A DNA stretch of 64,000 nucleotides from Arthrobacter sp. StoSoilB22 (GCF_019977315.1 NZ_AP024652.1:3596001-3660000); one strand, 5' to 3'; shown: positions 43,107-52,594, numbered from the stretch's first letter. Translations and numbers: made by a program. Notes: generated by a model not told the origin, from the sequence alone.

Positions 43107-45449
43107 GTGGCTGCACCAAATTCAATGATCTCCTTGCTGGGCCGGACGCCGGACCCTGAGCAGCTGCGCCATGTCCACACCATCCCCGCCCGGAAAGCGG
43201 TCAATGAGCCCTGGCCCGGCTGGGTCCATCCGGACGTTGTGGCAGCCTACGGTTCCCTGGGCATCCACGAACCGTACCGGCACCAGATCCAGGCGGCAGA
43301 CCTCGCCCATTCCGGACAGCATGTTGTGATTGCCACGGGAACTGCTTCGGGAAAGTCGCTCGCCTACCAGTTGCCGGCGTTGGATGCGATACACCGTTCC
43401 GAGTTGCGGGTCTTGTCAGATCCCGGCAAGATCCACGACGACGGCGCCGTTACGCTCTACCTATCCCCTACCAAGGCCTTGGCAGCAGACCAGCTGGCAG
43501 CAATCCGCTCGCTGAAGTTACCCACGGTCCGGGCTGAAACCTATGACGGGGATACTGACGTCTCCTCCCGGCGGTGGATTCGTGACCACGCCAACTTCAT
43601 CCTCGCCAACCCGGACATGCTGCACTTCGGCATCCTTCCCAACCACACATGGTGGGCCAGGTTCTTCCGGCGGCTGCGCTACGTGATTGTAGACGAAGCA
43701 CATAGTTATCGCGGCGTGTTCGGCTCGCACGTGGCCAATCTGATGCGACGACTCCGCCGGATCTGCGCCTACTACGGGGCTGGGACCTCCTTCCCCGAGC
43801 CGGTGTTCATTGCCGCTTCCGCCACGGCCTCGGACCCCGGGGTTTCCTTTGGGCGGCTCATCGGCGCTCCCGTCCGGGAAGTTTCCGAAGACTGCTCGCC
43901 CCACGGTTCCACGACGGTGGCGTTCTGGGAACCGGCCCTCACCGACGTCAAGGGCGAGAACGGCGCCAAGCAGAGGAGGACGGCCGTAGCTGAGACTGCG
44001 GACATCCTGGCGAACCTCGTCTCTTCCCGTGTCAGGACCATCGCGTTCATCAAGTCGCGTCGCGGCGCCGAGTCCATTGCGTCCATCACCAAAAGACTGC
44101 TGGACGAAGTGGACCCTAGTCTTCCTGGCCGGGTGGCCGCCTACCGTTCCGGGTATCTCCCCGAGGAGCGGCGGGCCTTGGAACAGGCTTTGAGATCAGG
44201 GCAATTGCTGGGGGTCTCCAGCACTTCCGCCTTGGAACTTGGCATCGATATCTCGGGCCTTGATGCCGTGCTGGTAGCTGGATGGCCCGGCACCCGGGCT
44301 TCGCTCTTTCAGCAGATCGGCCGAGCAGGACGGGCAGGGCAGGACGCCATTGCCGCCTTCGTGGCAAGCGATGACCCCTTGGATACGTATCTGGTGAACC
44401 ATCCCGAGGCCATCTTTGACGTGTCGGTTGAGGCCACCGTCTTCGATCCCGGCAACCCGTACGTCCTTGGCCCGCACCTGTGCGCGGCAGCAGCCGAATT
44501 GCCGATCGGACCCGCCGAGCTTGACCTGTTTGGGCCGACTGCCGAGGGGCTTCTGGACCGTTTGGTAGTTCAGGGGTACCTTCGAAAGAGGCCCGCCGGA
44601 TGGTTCTGGACCCACCCTGAGAGTGCCGCAGGCATGGTGAACCTCCGGGCCGACGGCGGCGGTCCTGTCAGCATCGTTGACGCTGAAACCGGGTCCCTCC
44701 TGGGAACCATGGACTCGCCGCAAACCCATTACCAGGCGCACACGGGTGCCATCTACGTCCATCAAGGCGAGAGCTACCTGGTGGAGGACCTCAACGAAGC
44801 CGACCACTGCGTGATGGTGCGCCGGGTCAACCCCGACTTCTACACCACGGCACGGGACGTAACCCAGATCGAGGTCCTTGAAACTTCCCGTTCCGTCCAG
44901 TGGGGCGACATCACCGTGCACTTTGGGGACGTCAAAGTAACTACCCAAGTGGTCTCCTTCCAACGCAAGGCCTTGATTTCCAATGAGATCCTCGGCGAGG
45001 AACCCCTCGATTTGCGAGCAAGGGACCTGTTTACCAAGGCCGTGTGGTTCGTGGTGGACAACCGTTCGCTGCACAGAGCCGGGCTGGTGGAAGCGGAGTT
45101 CCCCGGGGCGCTGCATGCGGCTGAACATGCTGCAATTGGGCTCCTCCCTTTGGTGGCGTCCAGCGACCGCTGGGATATCGGCGGGGTATCCACTGCCTTG
45201 CATGCCGACACAGGGGTACCAACGATTTTCGTTTACGACGGCCACCCTGGTGGCGCCGGGTTCGCTGAGCGGGGCTTTGAGAAGGCCAAGATATGGCTGA
45301 CAGCCACCCGGGAAGCCATCAAGGCCTGTGAGTGTGATGCCGGCTGCCCGTCCTGTGTTCAGTCCCCCAAGTGCGGCAACAAGAACAACCCGCTGGACAA
45401 GGCAGCCGCCATCACCCTCCTGAACGTCCTGTTGAAGGACGCCAGCTAG
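43107..45449 (+). CDS. DEAH-box helicase, MrfA/YprA-like, of the Tad-pilus neighbourhood
   Basis: A 780-residue superfamily 2 helicase. Motif I is VIATGTASGKSLAYQLP, motif II VIVDEAHSYRG, motif VI QQIGRAGRAG. The C-terminus carries the DUF1998-type four-Cys cluster CECDAGCPSCVQSPKCGN, as in MrfA, a mitomycin-damage repair helicase. Actinobacteria commonly have this gene beside a Tad-like secretion locus ('helicase/secretion neighbourhood'), and so it is here, converging on the TadE-like gene. The GTG start has no ribosome site; CAGAAT lies six bases upstream. Confidence 0.9.
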   Translation: MAAPNSMISLLGRTPDPEQLRHVHTIPARKAVNEPWPGWVHPDVVAAYGSLGIHEPYRHQIQAADLAHSGQHVVIATGTASGKSLAYQLPALDAIHRSELRVLSDPGKIHDDGAVTLYLSPTKALAADQLAAIRSLKLPTVRAETYDGDTDVSSRRWIRDHANFILANPDMLHFGILPNHTWWARFFRRLRYVIVDEAHSYRGVFGSHVANLMRRLRRICAYYGAGTSFPEPVFIAASATASDPGVSFGRLIGAPVREVSEDCSPHGSTTVAFWEPALTDVKGENGAKQRRTAVAETADILANLVSSRVRTIAFIKSRRGAESIASITKRLLDEVDPSLPGRVAAYRSGYLPEERRALEQALRSGQLLGVSSTSALELGIDISGLDAVLVAGWPGTRASLFQQIGRAGRAGQDAIAAFVASDDPLDTYLVNHPEAIFDVSVEATVFDPGNPYVLGPHLCAAAAELPIGPAELDLFGPTAEGLLDRLVVQGYLRKRPAGWFWTHPESAAGMVNLRADGGGPVSIVDAETGSLLGTMDSPQTHYQAHTGAIYVHQGESYLVEDLNEADHCVMVRRVNPDFYTTARDVTQIEVLETSRSVQWGDITVHFGDVKVTTQVVSFQRKALISNEILGEEPLDLRARDLFTKAVWFVVDNRSLHRAGLVEAEFPGALHAAEHAAIGLLPLVASSDRWDIGGVSTALHADTGVPTIFVYDGHPGGAGFAERGFEKAKIWLTATREAIKACECDAGCPSCVQSPKCGNKNNPLDKAAAITLLNVLLKDAS

Positions 45450-45504
45450 ATTCCCTGAAGCCAGCCGCCCGGCACGAAGCCTGTGTGCTTGGCCCTGTTA
45501 GCTG

Positions 45505-45864
45505 CTAAGGAGGAGGTCCGGCTCGTGCACGGCCAGTGGCAACGCCCCACTGGAAGGGATGGGCCAGCTCCGTGCCGACCTCCACCACCCCACCAGCAAC
45601 ACTGCAGGACGTGATCTTTGCATCGTGCTTCCCGGCCACACTTGCGGCAACGGCGCAAGGCTCCCCGGACGTAAGCCCCCGGGCCGCATCTGCGGCGGCC
45701 AGCGCTGCCAGGTCAGCCGCAGACGCCGCCCGGGATGCCATCACTCCGGCCTGCGCCAGTAGGAGCAAGCCCAGCAACAGCAGCATGACCACCGCGCCCA
45801 AGGCCAGCGCCAGCACGGTGCCAGCGCCGCCTTCATGCTCGGTGTTTGGCCAAAGGTTTTTCAC
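45505..45864 (-). CDS. TadE-like/secretion-neighbourhood small membrane protein
   Basis: A 119-residue protein with one N-terminal membrane segment (about residues 14-38) after EHEGGAGTVLALAL, then a small Ala-rich exported part with two Cys (EPCAVAA and TSCSV). It matches the Rv3660c-region TadE-like proteins that end such loci. The GTG overlaps the upstream TadE stop (GTGA). It probably is a minor pseudopilin. The last gene of the Tad operon. Confidence 0.75.
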   Translation of the reverse strand: MKNLWPNTEHEGGAGTVLALALGAVVMLLLLGLLLLAQAGVMASRAASAADLAALAAADAARGLTSGEPCAVAASVAGKHDAKITSCSVAGGVVEVGTELAHPFQWGVATGRARAGPPP

Positions 45865-46244
45865 GGGGTGCCCACTTCTGCCCGTGCTGTAGCCGAGGCC
45901 TTCAGCGTCCATGGGATCAACGGGCCCAAAGCCCCGCCAACTGCCGAGGAAGCAGTCACTGTGACCCACTCGCCGTCCCCGTTTATTGACGACGTAACGC
46001 CTCCCCCGGCAAGCCGCTTGACGATCCCATCCACCGAGCCGGAGGCCTCACCCCGCGCCGAGGCTCGTGCTCCTGCCCTCGCCGCCTCCTCCAGCCTGAG
46101 TTGGGTGATACCTGCGGCGCCGCCTGCCAGCAGGAATGCCAGGAGCAACACAACGGCCGGCAAAGCGACCGCGAACTCCGCAGTGACAGCACCCTTTTCC
46201 TTTGCATTCCGGGATCTCCTGTCGGCAGGCAGCAGAGCGGTCAT
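45861..46244 (-). CDS. TadE-family pseudopilin
   Basis: A 127-residue protein. The TadE signature is clear: EKGAVTAEFAVALPAVVLLLAFLLAG, with the Gly, Glu at +5 and a long hydrophobic helix. The rest is a small exported Ala/Gly-rich domain. It should be a minor pilin of the Flp/Tad pilus. ATGA overlap with the pilin gene upstream and GTGA overlap downstream. Confidence 0.85.
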   Translation of the reverse strand: MTALLPADRRSRNAKEKGAVTAEFAVALPAVVLLLAFLLAGGAAGITQLRLEEAARAGARASARGEASGSVDGIVKRLAGGGVTSSINGDGEWVTVTASSAVGGALGPLIPWTLKASATARAEVGTP

Positions 46245-46672
46245 GGCAGGGACAACGCCGTACGGATCAGGTTGAGCAGGAAGCCGCGGACCTCTTCGCT
46301 CCGGAGGATAACTACCAACAAACCCGCCAGGCCTACGGCGGCAAGGGTAGCAATGGCATACTCGGCCGTGGCCATGCCCATTTCCGATCCCATCAGCTTT
46401 GTCCGTGTGCTTAACCTTGACCAGAAGCCTTCGTCCTCACATGGGCCGTCCTCGGACTCCGCAAGATCCCCGAAGCCGAGTCCTAACTGCAGGAGCTCGT
46501 CCTCGAAACCGAATCGCTCGGGATCGTTGTGGTCGAGCTCGTACTCGGAGAGTTCCTCATGCTGGGTCGTCTGTGGTTCCTCGAAGGGAGCCCCAAGGAA
46601 TTCAACGGGAGCCGGCCGATCCCGCGGCATATCACTCAGGAGGCCTGGAAGCGTAGCGGACAGTGTTTTCAT
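46241..46672 (-). CDS. Flp-type major pilin (DUF4244) with a 99-residue acidic leader
   Basis: A 143-residue prepilin. The processing site reads G99|MATAEY, with Glu at +5 and Tyr at +6 as in Flp pilins, followed by a 20-residue hydrophobic helix; the mature pilin would be 44 residues. The leader is unusually long: residues 24-81 contain 20 Asp/Glu and hardly any basic residues. ATG 46672 has GAAAGGAAA upstream, so the leader is not a start-site artefact. A 160-base gap upstream could hold its own promoter, giving pilin in excess over the export machinery. Confidence 0.82.
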   Translation of the reverse strand: MKTLSATLPGLLSDMPRDRPAPVEFLGAPFEEPQTTQHEELSEYELDHNDPERFGFEDELLQLGLGFGDLAESEDGPCEDEGFWSRLSTRTKLMGSEMGMATAEYAIATLAAVGLAGLLVVILRSEEVRGFLLNLIRTALSLP

Positions 46673-46832
46673 GGTGGTTTCCTTTCCATAAAGTGCCAGC
46701 TCTCTGCTGACAGAACCGACTCTTCCGTGGTCCGGAAAGGCCCGGAAGTGGGTGCTCTCCGCAAGTGGATAACCCGTCCCGTCCCGCTGGGTGTGGAGGA
46801 AAGGTTGTGGCATTAAAGGCCCTCTCCACGTT

Positions 46833-47429
46833 TCACCCCGAGGGGAGCATGGCGATCAGGACCGGGACAATGCCAAGGCAGATAAAAGCAGGCAGGGAGC
46901 AGAGACCCAGAGGAACTACAAGCTTCACGCCCAAGGCAGCTGCCCGCTTCTCCGCGGCCCGGAACTGCTCGCGCCGCTCCCTCGCCGCTTGTGCATAGAG
47001 GATAGAGGCAGACGGCGCACCAGTCAGCGCCGCGAAAGCCAACGCATCCTTGAGGCGGACCACTTCAGGGGCGTGCTTGGTGGGCGTCCGCCAGGCAGTC
47101 TCCCAGTCGGCACCGAGGGCCAGCGCGGCAACAACGGGCCGGAGAGAATGCCTGATGGGAGGAGACGCGCACTTGGCGATAAGTTCCAATGCCCGCCCGA
47201 TTCCGGCTCCGGCGTCGAGCATGGAAGCCACCAATTCCAGCATCATTGCCGTATCGCGCAGTCCGTCTGCATCCTGTTCCGGTGGGGTTGATGCGGAGGA
47301 CTCCTGCGCCGCTGCTGAGTCCCTTCCCCGGGACGGCAACTGAGTTCCCAACCGTGCGGGCGCCGCGAAGCTCAGGATTGCTGCGAGCACCATGACCGCG
47401 ATCATCACTAACACCGGCGTCTGGTGCAT
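46833..47429 (-). CDS. tadC: TadC-like pilus assembly membrane protein
   Basis: A 198-residue protein with an N-terminal membrane helix, a cytoplasmic type II secretion F domain (ELVASMLDAGAGIGRALELIA; LALGADWETAWR) and C-terminal hydrophobic segments (LVVPLGLCSLPAFICLGIVP). It is the inner-membrane platform partner of TadB. The ATG overlaps the TadB stop by one base (TGATG). Upstream in-frame codons read the TadB end in another frame and are rejected. Confidence 0.83.
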   Translation of the reverse strand: MHQTPVLVMIAVMVLAAILSFAAPARLGTQLPSRGRDSAAAQESSASTPPEQDADGLRDTAMMLELVASMLDAGAGIGRALELIAKCASPPIRHSLRPVVAALALGADWETAWRTPTKHAPEVVRLKDALAFAALTGAPSASILYAQAARERREQFRAAEKRAAALGVKLVVPLGLCSLPAFICLGIVPVLIAMLPSG

Positions 47430-48226
47430 CAGTAGGCTCCGATCGCGGATGCGACCAGCCGCGATGACCATACACGACCCGCCGCTGTGAGAAGCAGACC
47501 AACCGCGAAGGTGGCAACACCCAGGAAGTTGTTCAACAAGATCCCCACCGGATCCACGCCTAATGCCACCCCCAGCCCCAGTCCAAATACCGGGAGCCAT
47601 GACAACAGGCGCACGGTAGCTTTGGGGCCTGCGAGCGCCGTCTGACGGGCAGCCTCGGAGTCCTCTTCGGCCTCCAACTGCGCTGCAAACCGGGTGAGGA
47701 GGTCAGCCAACGGACAGCCGCTGGTCTCCGCGATGTCCAGGCAGGCTGCCAACTCCATCCACACGCGGCGCTCAGAACTCCCGCGTTGCGGATACGCTTT
47801 TGCGGCTGTGCCCCGGATGGCTTCGGCCGGCGAATTTCCCACCGTGGATGCTGCCCGCGCTGCTGCTAGAACCTGCAGGGAGGGGTGGGAAAGCCCGGTG
47901 TTTCCCTTTGCTGCTGCCGAACCCGCGCCATTTTCCGCTAGCTGCCCTGCACCGTGGACTATCCATAGCTCCTCCCACAGCCTGAAAGCTCCCCGTCCGC
48001 CGCGCAGGAGGGCTGCGAGCTGCTGCACCAACACCACAAGTGACAAGGGCTCCGGACGCTTTCGCGGCCTTGGACCTCCGCGCTGCGTCATGGGACGGGC
48101 ATTGGTGCGCAAGGTCCGGTCCGCTGGTTCCCCCAGCCTCGTCCGGAGACGCCTGATTCCATCCCTGTGGCCTGTGAACTGCAACCAAACCGCGAGAGCC
48201 GCAACCAGGACGAAGAGGCCAATCAC
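47429..48226 (-). CDS. tadB: TadB-like pilus assembly membrane protein
   Basis: A 265-residue protein with an N-terminal helix, a basic linker, a T2SSF-type domain (LAACLDIAETSGCPLADLLTRFA) and two C-terminal membrane helices. It pairs with TadC as the inner-membrane platform driven by TadA. The GTG start overlaps the TadA stop (GTGA). Confidence 0.82.
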   Translation of the reverse strand: MIGLFVLVAALAVWLQFTGHRDGIRRLRTRLGEPADRTLRTNARPMTQRGGPRPRKRPEPLSLVVLVQQLAALLRGGRGAFRLWEELWIVHGAGQLAENGAGSAAAKGNTGLSHPSLQVLAAARAASTVGNSPAEAIRGTAAKAYPQRGSSERRVWMELAACLDIAETSGCPLADLLTRFAAQLEAEEDSEAARQTALAGPKATVRLLSWLPVFGLGLGVALGVDPVGILLNNFLGVATFAVGLLLTAAGRVWSSRLVASAIGAY

Positions 48227-49551
48227 CGGATATCCCCGAAGTTATGCATCCCCACCGGACGTGACCCGGTTGATGTTGGATTGGCCGTCTTCCGGGACCT
48301 GCGCCGTGGCGGGTCATCAGGTTCCGGCCGGTCGACTTCCTGTACGGGTAGATGGTCCATCTCCAGCGGTGCCAGCGAGAGCCGGGAGGCAAGTTCCGGC
48401 CATGCCGGCCCTGGTGTCATTCCTGCCGGGCTCCAGCTGAGGGCCGGCACAACCTTTTGCTGTTGCCGTGTGTCTGTGACTACTCCGATGGACGCGACCT
48501 TCCGTCCCGATGGTGTTCGGTCTACGTGGATCACGACGTCAAGGGCGCTGGAGACCTGCAACCGAACGGCTTCGGCGTTCAACCCCGCCAAGGCGCCGAG
48601 GGCCACCAACCGTGCCGGCACGGCCTCTGCGGTGTTGGCGTGGATAGTGCCACCACCACCGGTGTGGCCAGTGTTGAGTGCGGTCAGCAATTCGCGGACT
48701 TCAGCGCCACGGCATTCCCCCACGATCAGCCTGTCCGGCCGCATGCGCAGTGCTTGGCGGACCAGCTCTCCGAGGTCCAGTGCACCTCCGCCCTCAAGGT
48801 TTCCGTGGCGGGATTCCAGCGTGACAACATGCGGGTGAACAGGGTTGAGCTCTGCGGCGTCCTCTATCAGTACTAAACGTTCCGCCGGATGGCTCAGCCC
48901 GAGCATGGTGGAGAGCAGGGTTGTCTTTCCTGAGCCGGTGGCACCGCTAATGAGGAAACTCAGTTTGTTGGCCATGACGGCACGAAGAACCGACTCAACG
49001 TGCTCCGAAAACATGCCGGATTCCCGCAACTCGGCGAGGGTAAACACTTCGTCCCGGCGGATTCGAATGGACAGCAACGTCCCTGCCGTTGATATGGGAG
49101 CGAGGACTGCGTGGACCCGGTATCCGCCGTTGAGCCGGACGTCCACGCACGGGGAACCGTCGTCCAGTCTCCTTCCCCCGGCTGAGACCAGGCGGGTGGC
49201 CAGCGACCTGATCTGTTGTTCGGTGTCGAAATGAACTGAAGAACGTTCCAGGCCGTTCCCGCGGTCCAACCACACGGAATCAGGGCCGTTGACAAAGATG
49301 TCCGTGACGGCAGGATCTTGTGCGAGCGGCTGGAGGGGCCCTAATCCGTTCAGTTCCGCGTTGATGGATTCGGCCGCCTCCAACGCTCCGGCAGTCCCGA
49401 GTAATCTGCCGCTAGCCTGCACTGCTGCTGCGACAGTAGAGGGAGTCACGGGTCCGCTCCCTGCGAGCACTGATTCCCGCACCGTTTCAAGGAGGACCGA
49501 GTCCAGCCTGCGGCCCTGCCGGCGGCGGGTCCCCTCGGCAAAGATGCTCAC
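48223..49551 (-). CDS. tadA: TadA pilus assembly ATPase
   Basis: A 442-residue type II/IV secretion ATPase that powers pilus assembly. Walker A is SGATGSGKTTLL, Walker B-type LVLIEDAAEL, followed by RMRPDRLIVGECRG and GGGGTIHANTA, all family hallmarks. The N-terminal 120 residues hold VTDIFVNGPDSVWLDRG. The C-terminus has a Pro/Arg-rich tail. GTGA overlaps link it to the CpaE-like gene upstream and TadB downstream. Confidence 0.94.
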   Translation of the reverse strand: MSIFAEGTRRRQGRRLDSVLLETVRESVLAGSGPVTPSTVAAAVQASGRLLGTAGALEAAESINAELNGLGPLQPLAQDPAVTDIFVNGPDSVWLDRGNGLERSSVHFDTEQQIRSLATRLVSAGGRRLDDGSPCVDVRLNGGYRVHAVLAPISTAGTLLSIRIRRDEVFTLAELRESGMFSEHVESVLRAVMANKLSFLISGATGSGKTTLLSTMLGLSHPAERLVLIEDAAELNPVHPHVVTLESRHGNLEGGGALDLGELVRQALRMRPDRLIVGECRGAEVRELLTALNTGHTGGGGTIHANTAEAVPARLVALGALAGLNAEAVRLQVSSALDVVIHVDRTPSGRKVASIGVVTDTRQQQKVVPALSWSPAGMTPGPAWPELASRLSLAPLEMDHLPVQEVDRPEPDDPPRRRSRKTANPTSTGSRPVGMHNFGDIR

Positions 49552-50705
49552 TGGACGCCGCCGCTCAGTTCCAGCACAGCCCCGGCGAAGCGGCTGATTG
49601 ATTTCCTGCGTCCGATTTCCAGCAATCGCCCCAGCTCAGTGCCCGTAGCAACTCCACGGATCTCCGGCAGGACACCCATCAGCGGCAACCCCAGAGACTC
49701 CGCGATCACTGGAGCATCCACAGAGGTGGCGCCGCTTCCGCGGACCAGAAGTCCAGCATCTATGGGCGGAAGTTCGTTGAGGACGCGCGCGGCCGCCACT
49801 GCGGATTTGAGGTGGGCTTTGGTTAGCAGCAAGATCCTGTCGCAGTCCCACGCGAGCGTGCCCAGTCCCTCCTCACTGCGTCCGATGTCAACCAGGATGA
49901 GCTCGAAGCTCCGGCGTGCGGCGTCAACCACAGCGGCCACGGCGCCGGCCGCCGGGATGTGGACCGGTTCACGGGTCCCAGGCCAGGACAGGTAGGCGAA
50001 GCCGCCGGCAACCGGCAGTGAATCCCGGAATTGGGATGGATCAATGCTGCCCCTGGTTTCGGCGAAGTCCGGCCATCGGAGACCGGGAACTTCGTCAGCC
50101 GTCACCGCCAGCTCAAGGCCACCACCCCAGCGGTCGCCGTCGATGAGCATGGTGCTGATGCCATGACCGGCGGCAGCTTGGGCAAGCCAGATGGCAGTGG
50201 TGGTAGTTCCCGCCCCACCACTGCCACCGATGATTCCCATCACCGTACCGCCAGGATCCGGAGAGCCGGACATGCTCAGGTGTTCGGCCAGCCAGGCGGC
50301 GGCCTCGGGAAGGACTGCGACGCGCTCAGCTCCGAGCGAAGCGGCTAGACGCCACAACCCGTCACCTTCAGAGGCTTTGCCGAGCAACACCGTAGGAGCC
50401 CTTCGCCTGGGCGGCAAGTCGCGAATATCGCTGCCTACCAACACGACGTCGGCATTGTCCCAGCCGTGGACGGCTTCGGCCACGTCCGCGGCTAAACGGA
50501 GACTCCCCCCTGCAGCCGCGACTATCCGTTTGGCCTCTTCCTGAAGGTAGGAGTCAGCGGAAACGAGCAGAATGCCGACGGCTTCGCGTGGCAGCCAAGA
50601 TCCGTCCGGGTCCCCTTCAACTGCTTTCTTGTGGGGGTGCCCGTAATTGTCAGTGGTCTGCTGGATGTGTGCGGGTTGCCTCTGCCGACGATCTCGCTTG
50701 CTCAT
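49548..50705 (-). CDS. CpaE/TadZ/Ssd-like protein with degenerate P-loop
   Basis: A 385-residue protein of the actinobacterial CpaE-like (Ssd, septum-site-determining related) family. Residues 40-150 form a receiver-like domain; residues 155-385 a MinD/ParA fold. The P-loop reads GGSGGAGTTTT (about 160-170), without the two lysines of KGGxGKT. Such proteins position Tad machinery at the cell envelope. The ATG at 50705 is tentative. It opens the Tad operon and diverges from the polymerase gene. Confidence 0.82.
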   Translation of the reverse strand: MSKRDRRQRQPAHIQQTTDNYGHPHKKAVEGDPDGSWLPREAVGILLVSADSYLQEEAKRIVAAAGGSLRLAADVAEAVHGWDNADVVLVGSDIRDLPPRRRAPTVLLGKASEGDGLWRLAASLGAERVAVLPEAAAWLAEHLSMSGSPDPGGTVMGIIGGSGGAGTTTTAIWLAQAAAGHGISTMLIDGDRWGGGLELAVTADEVPGLRWPDFAETRGSIDPSQFRDSLPVAGGFAYLSWPGTREPVHIPAAGAVAAVVDAARRSFELILVDIGRSEEGLGTLAWDCDRILLLTKAHLKSAVAAARVLNELPPIDAGLLVRGSGATSVDAPVIAESLGLPLMGVLPEIRGVATGTELGRLLEIGRRKSISRFAGAVLELSGGVQ

Positions 50706-50833
50706 GGCGTCCACACTGGTTGAATCGGCAAACCAACATAAGGTTCGAATTCCCGTATGTGCACAACATAGTGCGGCCGGAAGTTGTGGAGGAGCAGTCC
50801 TCCCAGCAACAGCACACCTCCGCACAGGGCAGA

Positions 50834-52534
50834 ATGGACACCATGTATTTGCTGCTCGCCGCCCACCAGCAAGGCGCAGCCATACAAAGGATCTCCCCCA
50901 CCGGCAAGGCCACTGCAGACGCACGCGTCCTCACCCGGGGTGAGTTGCCCGGCGTCGTGCGTGAATTCGAAACCCAGCGGCCCCGCTGGGTGTGGCACCA
51001 CGCCCAGGACTGGTATTCGGAGCTGCTGACCCATGGCATAGAGCTGGAGCGTTGCCACGACCTCGCGCTCTGCGGAGCCATCCTTGCCCACTCCGAATTC
51101 ACGGCGCACACGGATTATGCCCGGTATGCGGTCAAACTCACGCAGGACGACGACTCCGCACCACCCCGCGCTCTTCAGCCCCCACCGCCTCCCGCAGACC
51201 AGGGCGCTCTCTTCGAGGACCTGGCCCAGTCCAACCCCAAAGTGGGGTTGGCTGAACTCAGGGAGGAATTCGCGGCGCAACAGCACGCGGTCTCACAAGT
51301 CTCCGAAGCCCACCAACAGAAACAGCGCCTCCAACTACTGCTCGCCGCTGAGTCCGCTTGCGCGATGATCGCCCTGGAGATGCAGCACGCCGGCGTCCCC
51401 TGGCGAGAAGAGTTGCATCAGCAGATCCTCGCCGATGTTTTGGGGCCCCGGCCACCGCTTGGGCACCGTCCACCGGCACTTGAGGCTCTTTGCGCCGAGC
51501 TCAGGAGCATCCTCAACTCCCCCGGCCTGAATCCGGATTCCCCGCAGGACCTCATGCGCGCCTTGCACCGGAACGGGATCGAGGTTAAGAGCACCCGGCA
51601 GTGGGAGCTTCAGGAATCCAAGCATCCGGCCATCCAGCCGTTGCTCGCCTACAAGAAGCTCTCCCGTCTGCACACCGCCAACGGCTGGTCTTGGCTGGAC
51701 GCCTGGGTGCGTGACGGGCGGTTCCATCCCGAGTACGTGGTGGGTGGGGTTGTGTCGGGGCGTTGGGCTTCGCGCGGTGGCGGCGCCCTCCAGATCCCGC
51801 GAAATATCCGGGCAGCGGTCCATGCGGATCCCGGGCACAAGCTCATTGTTGCCGACGCCTCCCAACTGGAGCCGCGTGTTCTCGTGGCGCTGGCCCAAGA
51901 CACGAAAATGGCAGAGGCAGCACGGGACAAGGACCTCTACGCAGGCATCGCAGCCCAAGGCTTTGGGGGTGATCGGGCCAAGGCGAAAATTGCCCTGCTG
52001 GGAGCTATTTACGGCGCCACCACGGGCGAGTCGGGGCGGCTTATGCCGCAGCTCACGCGGACCTATCCACGCGCTGTCGGCTTCGTGGAGCAAGCAGCGC
52101 GCGAGGGCGAAGCAGGCCGAACCGTCACCACCCGGCTGGGCAGAAGCAGCCCACCGCCGTCGCCCGGCTGGCTGCGCAGCCAGCAATCCACCACCGCCGA
52201 GGAACAGCGGCGCGCCGACAATCTTGCCCGATCACGGGGCCGTTTCACCCGCAACTTCGTGGTGCAGGGCTCGGCTGCTGAGTGGGCGGCCTGCTGGTTG
52301 GCAGAATTACGACGACGGCTGCGAACCTTACGCGCCGAAGGCTCACCCAGCGGTGAACTCGTCTTTTTTCTCCACGATGAGGTGATGATTCACGCTCCAG
52401 TGAACGCCGTGGACGCCTGTATCCGCGCCATCGAAGAAGCGGCAGCATCGGCGAAGGAACTTATGTTCGGACGGATCCCTGTGGAGTTTCCAGTGAGCCT
52501 GGCCGTCGTCGATTCCTACGACAAAGCGAAGTAG
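50834..52534 (+). CDS. Family A DNA polymerase (bifunctional 3'-5' exonuclease/polymerase type)
   Basis: A protein of about 566 residues. The C-terminal half is a Pol I-like polymerase: LIVADASQLEPRVLVALAQD (motif A), the O-helix region KIALLGAIYGATTGE (motif B) and FFLHDEVMIHAP (motif C). The N-terminus is a degenerate exonuclease-like region; there is no 5' nuclease. This second Pol I-like enzyme is common in actinobacteria. The start is uncertain: ATG 50834 or ATG 50843, neither with a ribosome site, and CAGAAT at 50830-50835 would suit a leaderless start at 50843. It diverges from the Tad operon. Confidence 0.88.
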   Translation: MDTMYLLLAAHQQGAAIQRISPTGKATADARVLTRGELPGVVREFETQRPRWVWHHAQDWYSELLTHGIELERCHDLALCGAILAHSEFTAHTDYARYAVKLTQDDDSAPPRALQPPPPPADQGALFEDLAQSNPKVGLAELREEFAAQQHAVSQVSEAHQQKQRLQLLLAAESACAMIALEMQHAGVPWREELHQQILADVLGPRPPLGHRPPALEALCAELRSILNSPGLNPDSPQDLMRALHRNGIEVKSTRQWELQESKHPAIQPLLAYKKLSRLHTANGWSWLDAWVRDGRFHPEYVVGGVVSGRWASRGGGALQIPRNIRAAVHADPGHKLIVADASQLEPRVLVALAQDTKMAEAARDKDLYAGIAAQGFGGDRAKAKIALLGAIYGATTGESGRLMPQLTRTYPRAVGFVEQAAREGEAGRTVTTRLGRSSPPPSPGWLRSQQSTTAEEQRRADNLARSRGRFTRNFVVQGSAAEWAACWLAELRRRLRTLRAEGSPSGELVFFLHDEVMIHAPVNAVDACIRAIEEAAASAKELMFGRIPVEFPVSLAVVDSYDKAK

Positions 52535-52570
52535 CGGACCATAGCCTGATGCAGCGGCACTATCCAGTCA

Positions 52571-52594
52571 CATCCCGCTATATGAGCCGGGATG
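52571..52594 (+). terminator. Weak hairpin after the polymerase gene
   Basis: CATCCCG (52571-52577) pairs with CGGGATG (52588-52594) over a ten-base loop, 37 bases past the polymerase stop. It has no T tract. Confidence 0.3.
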
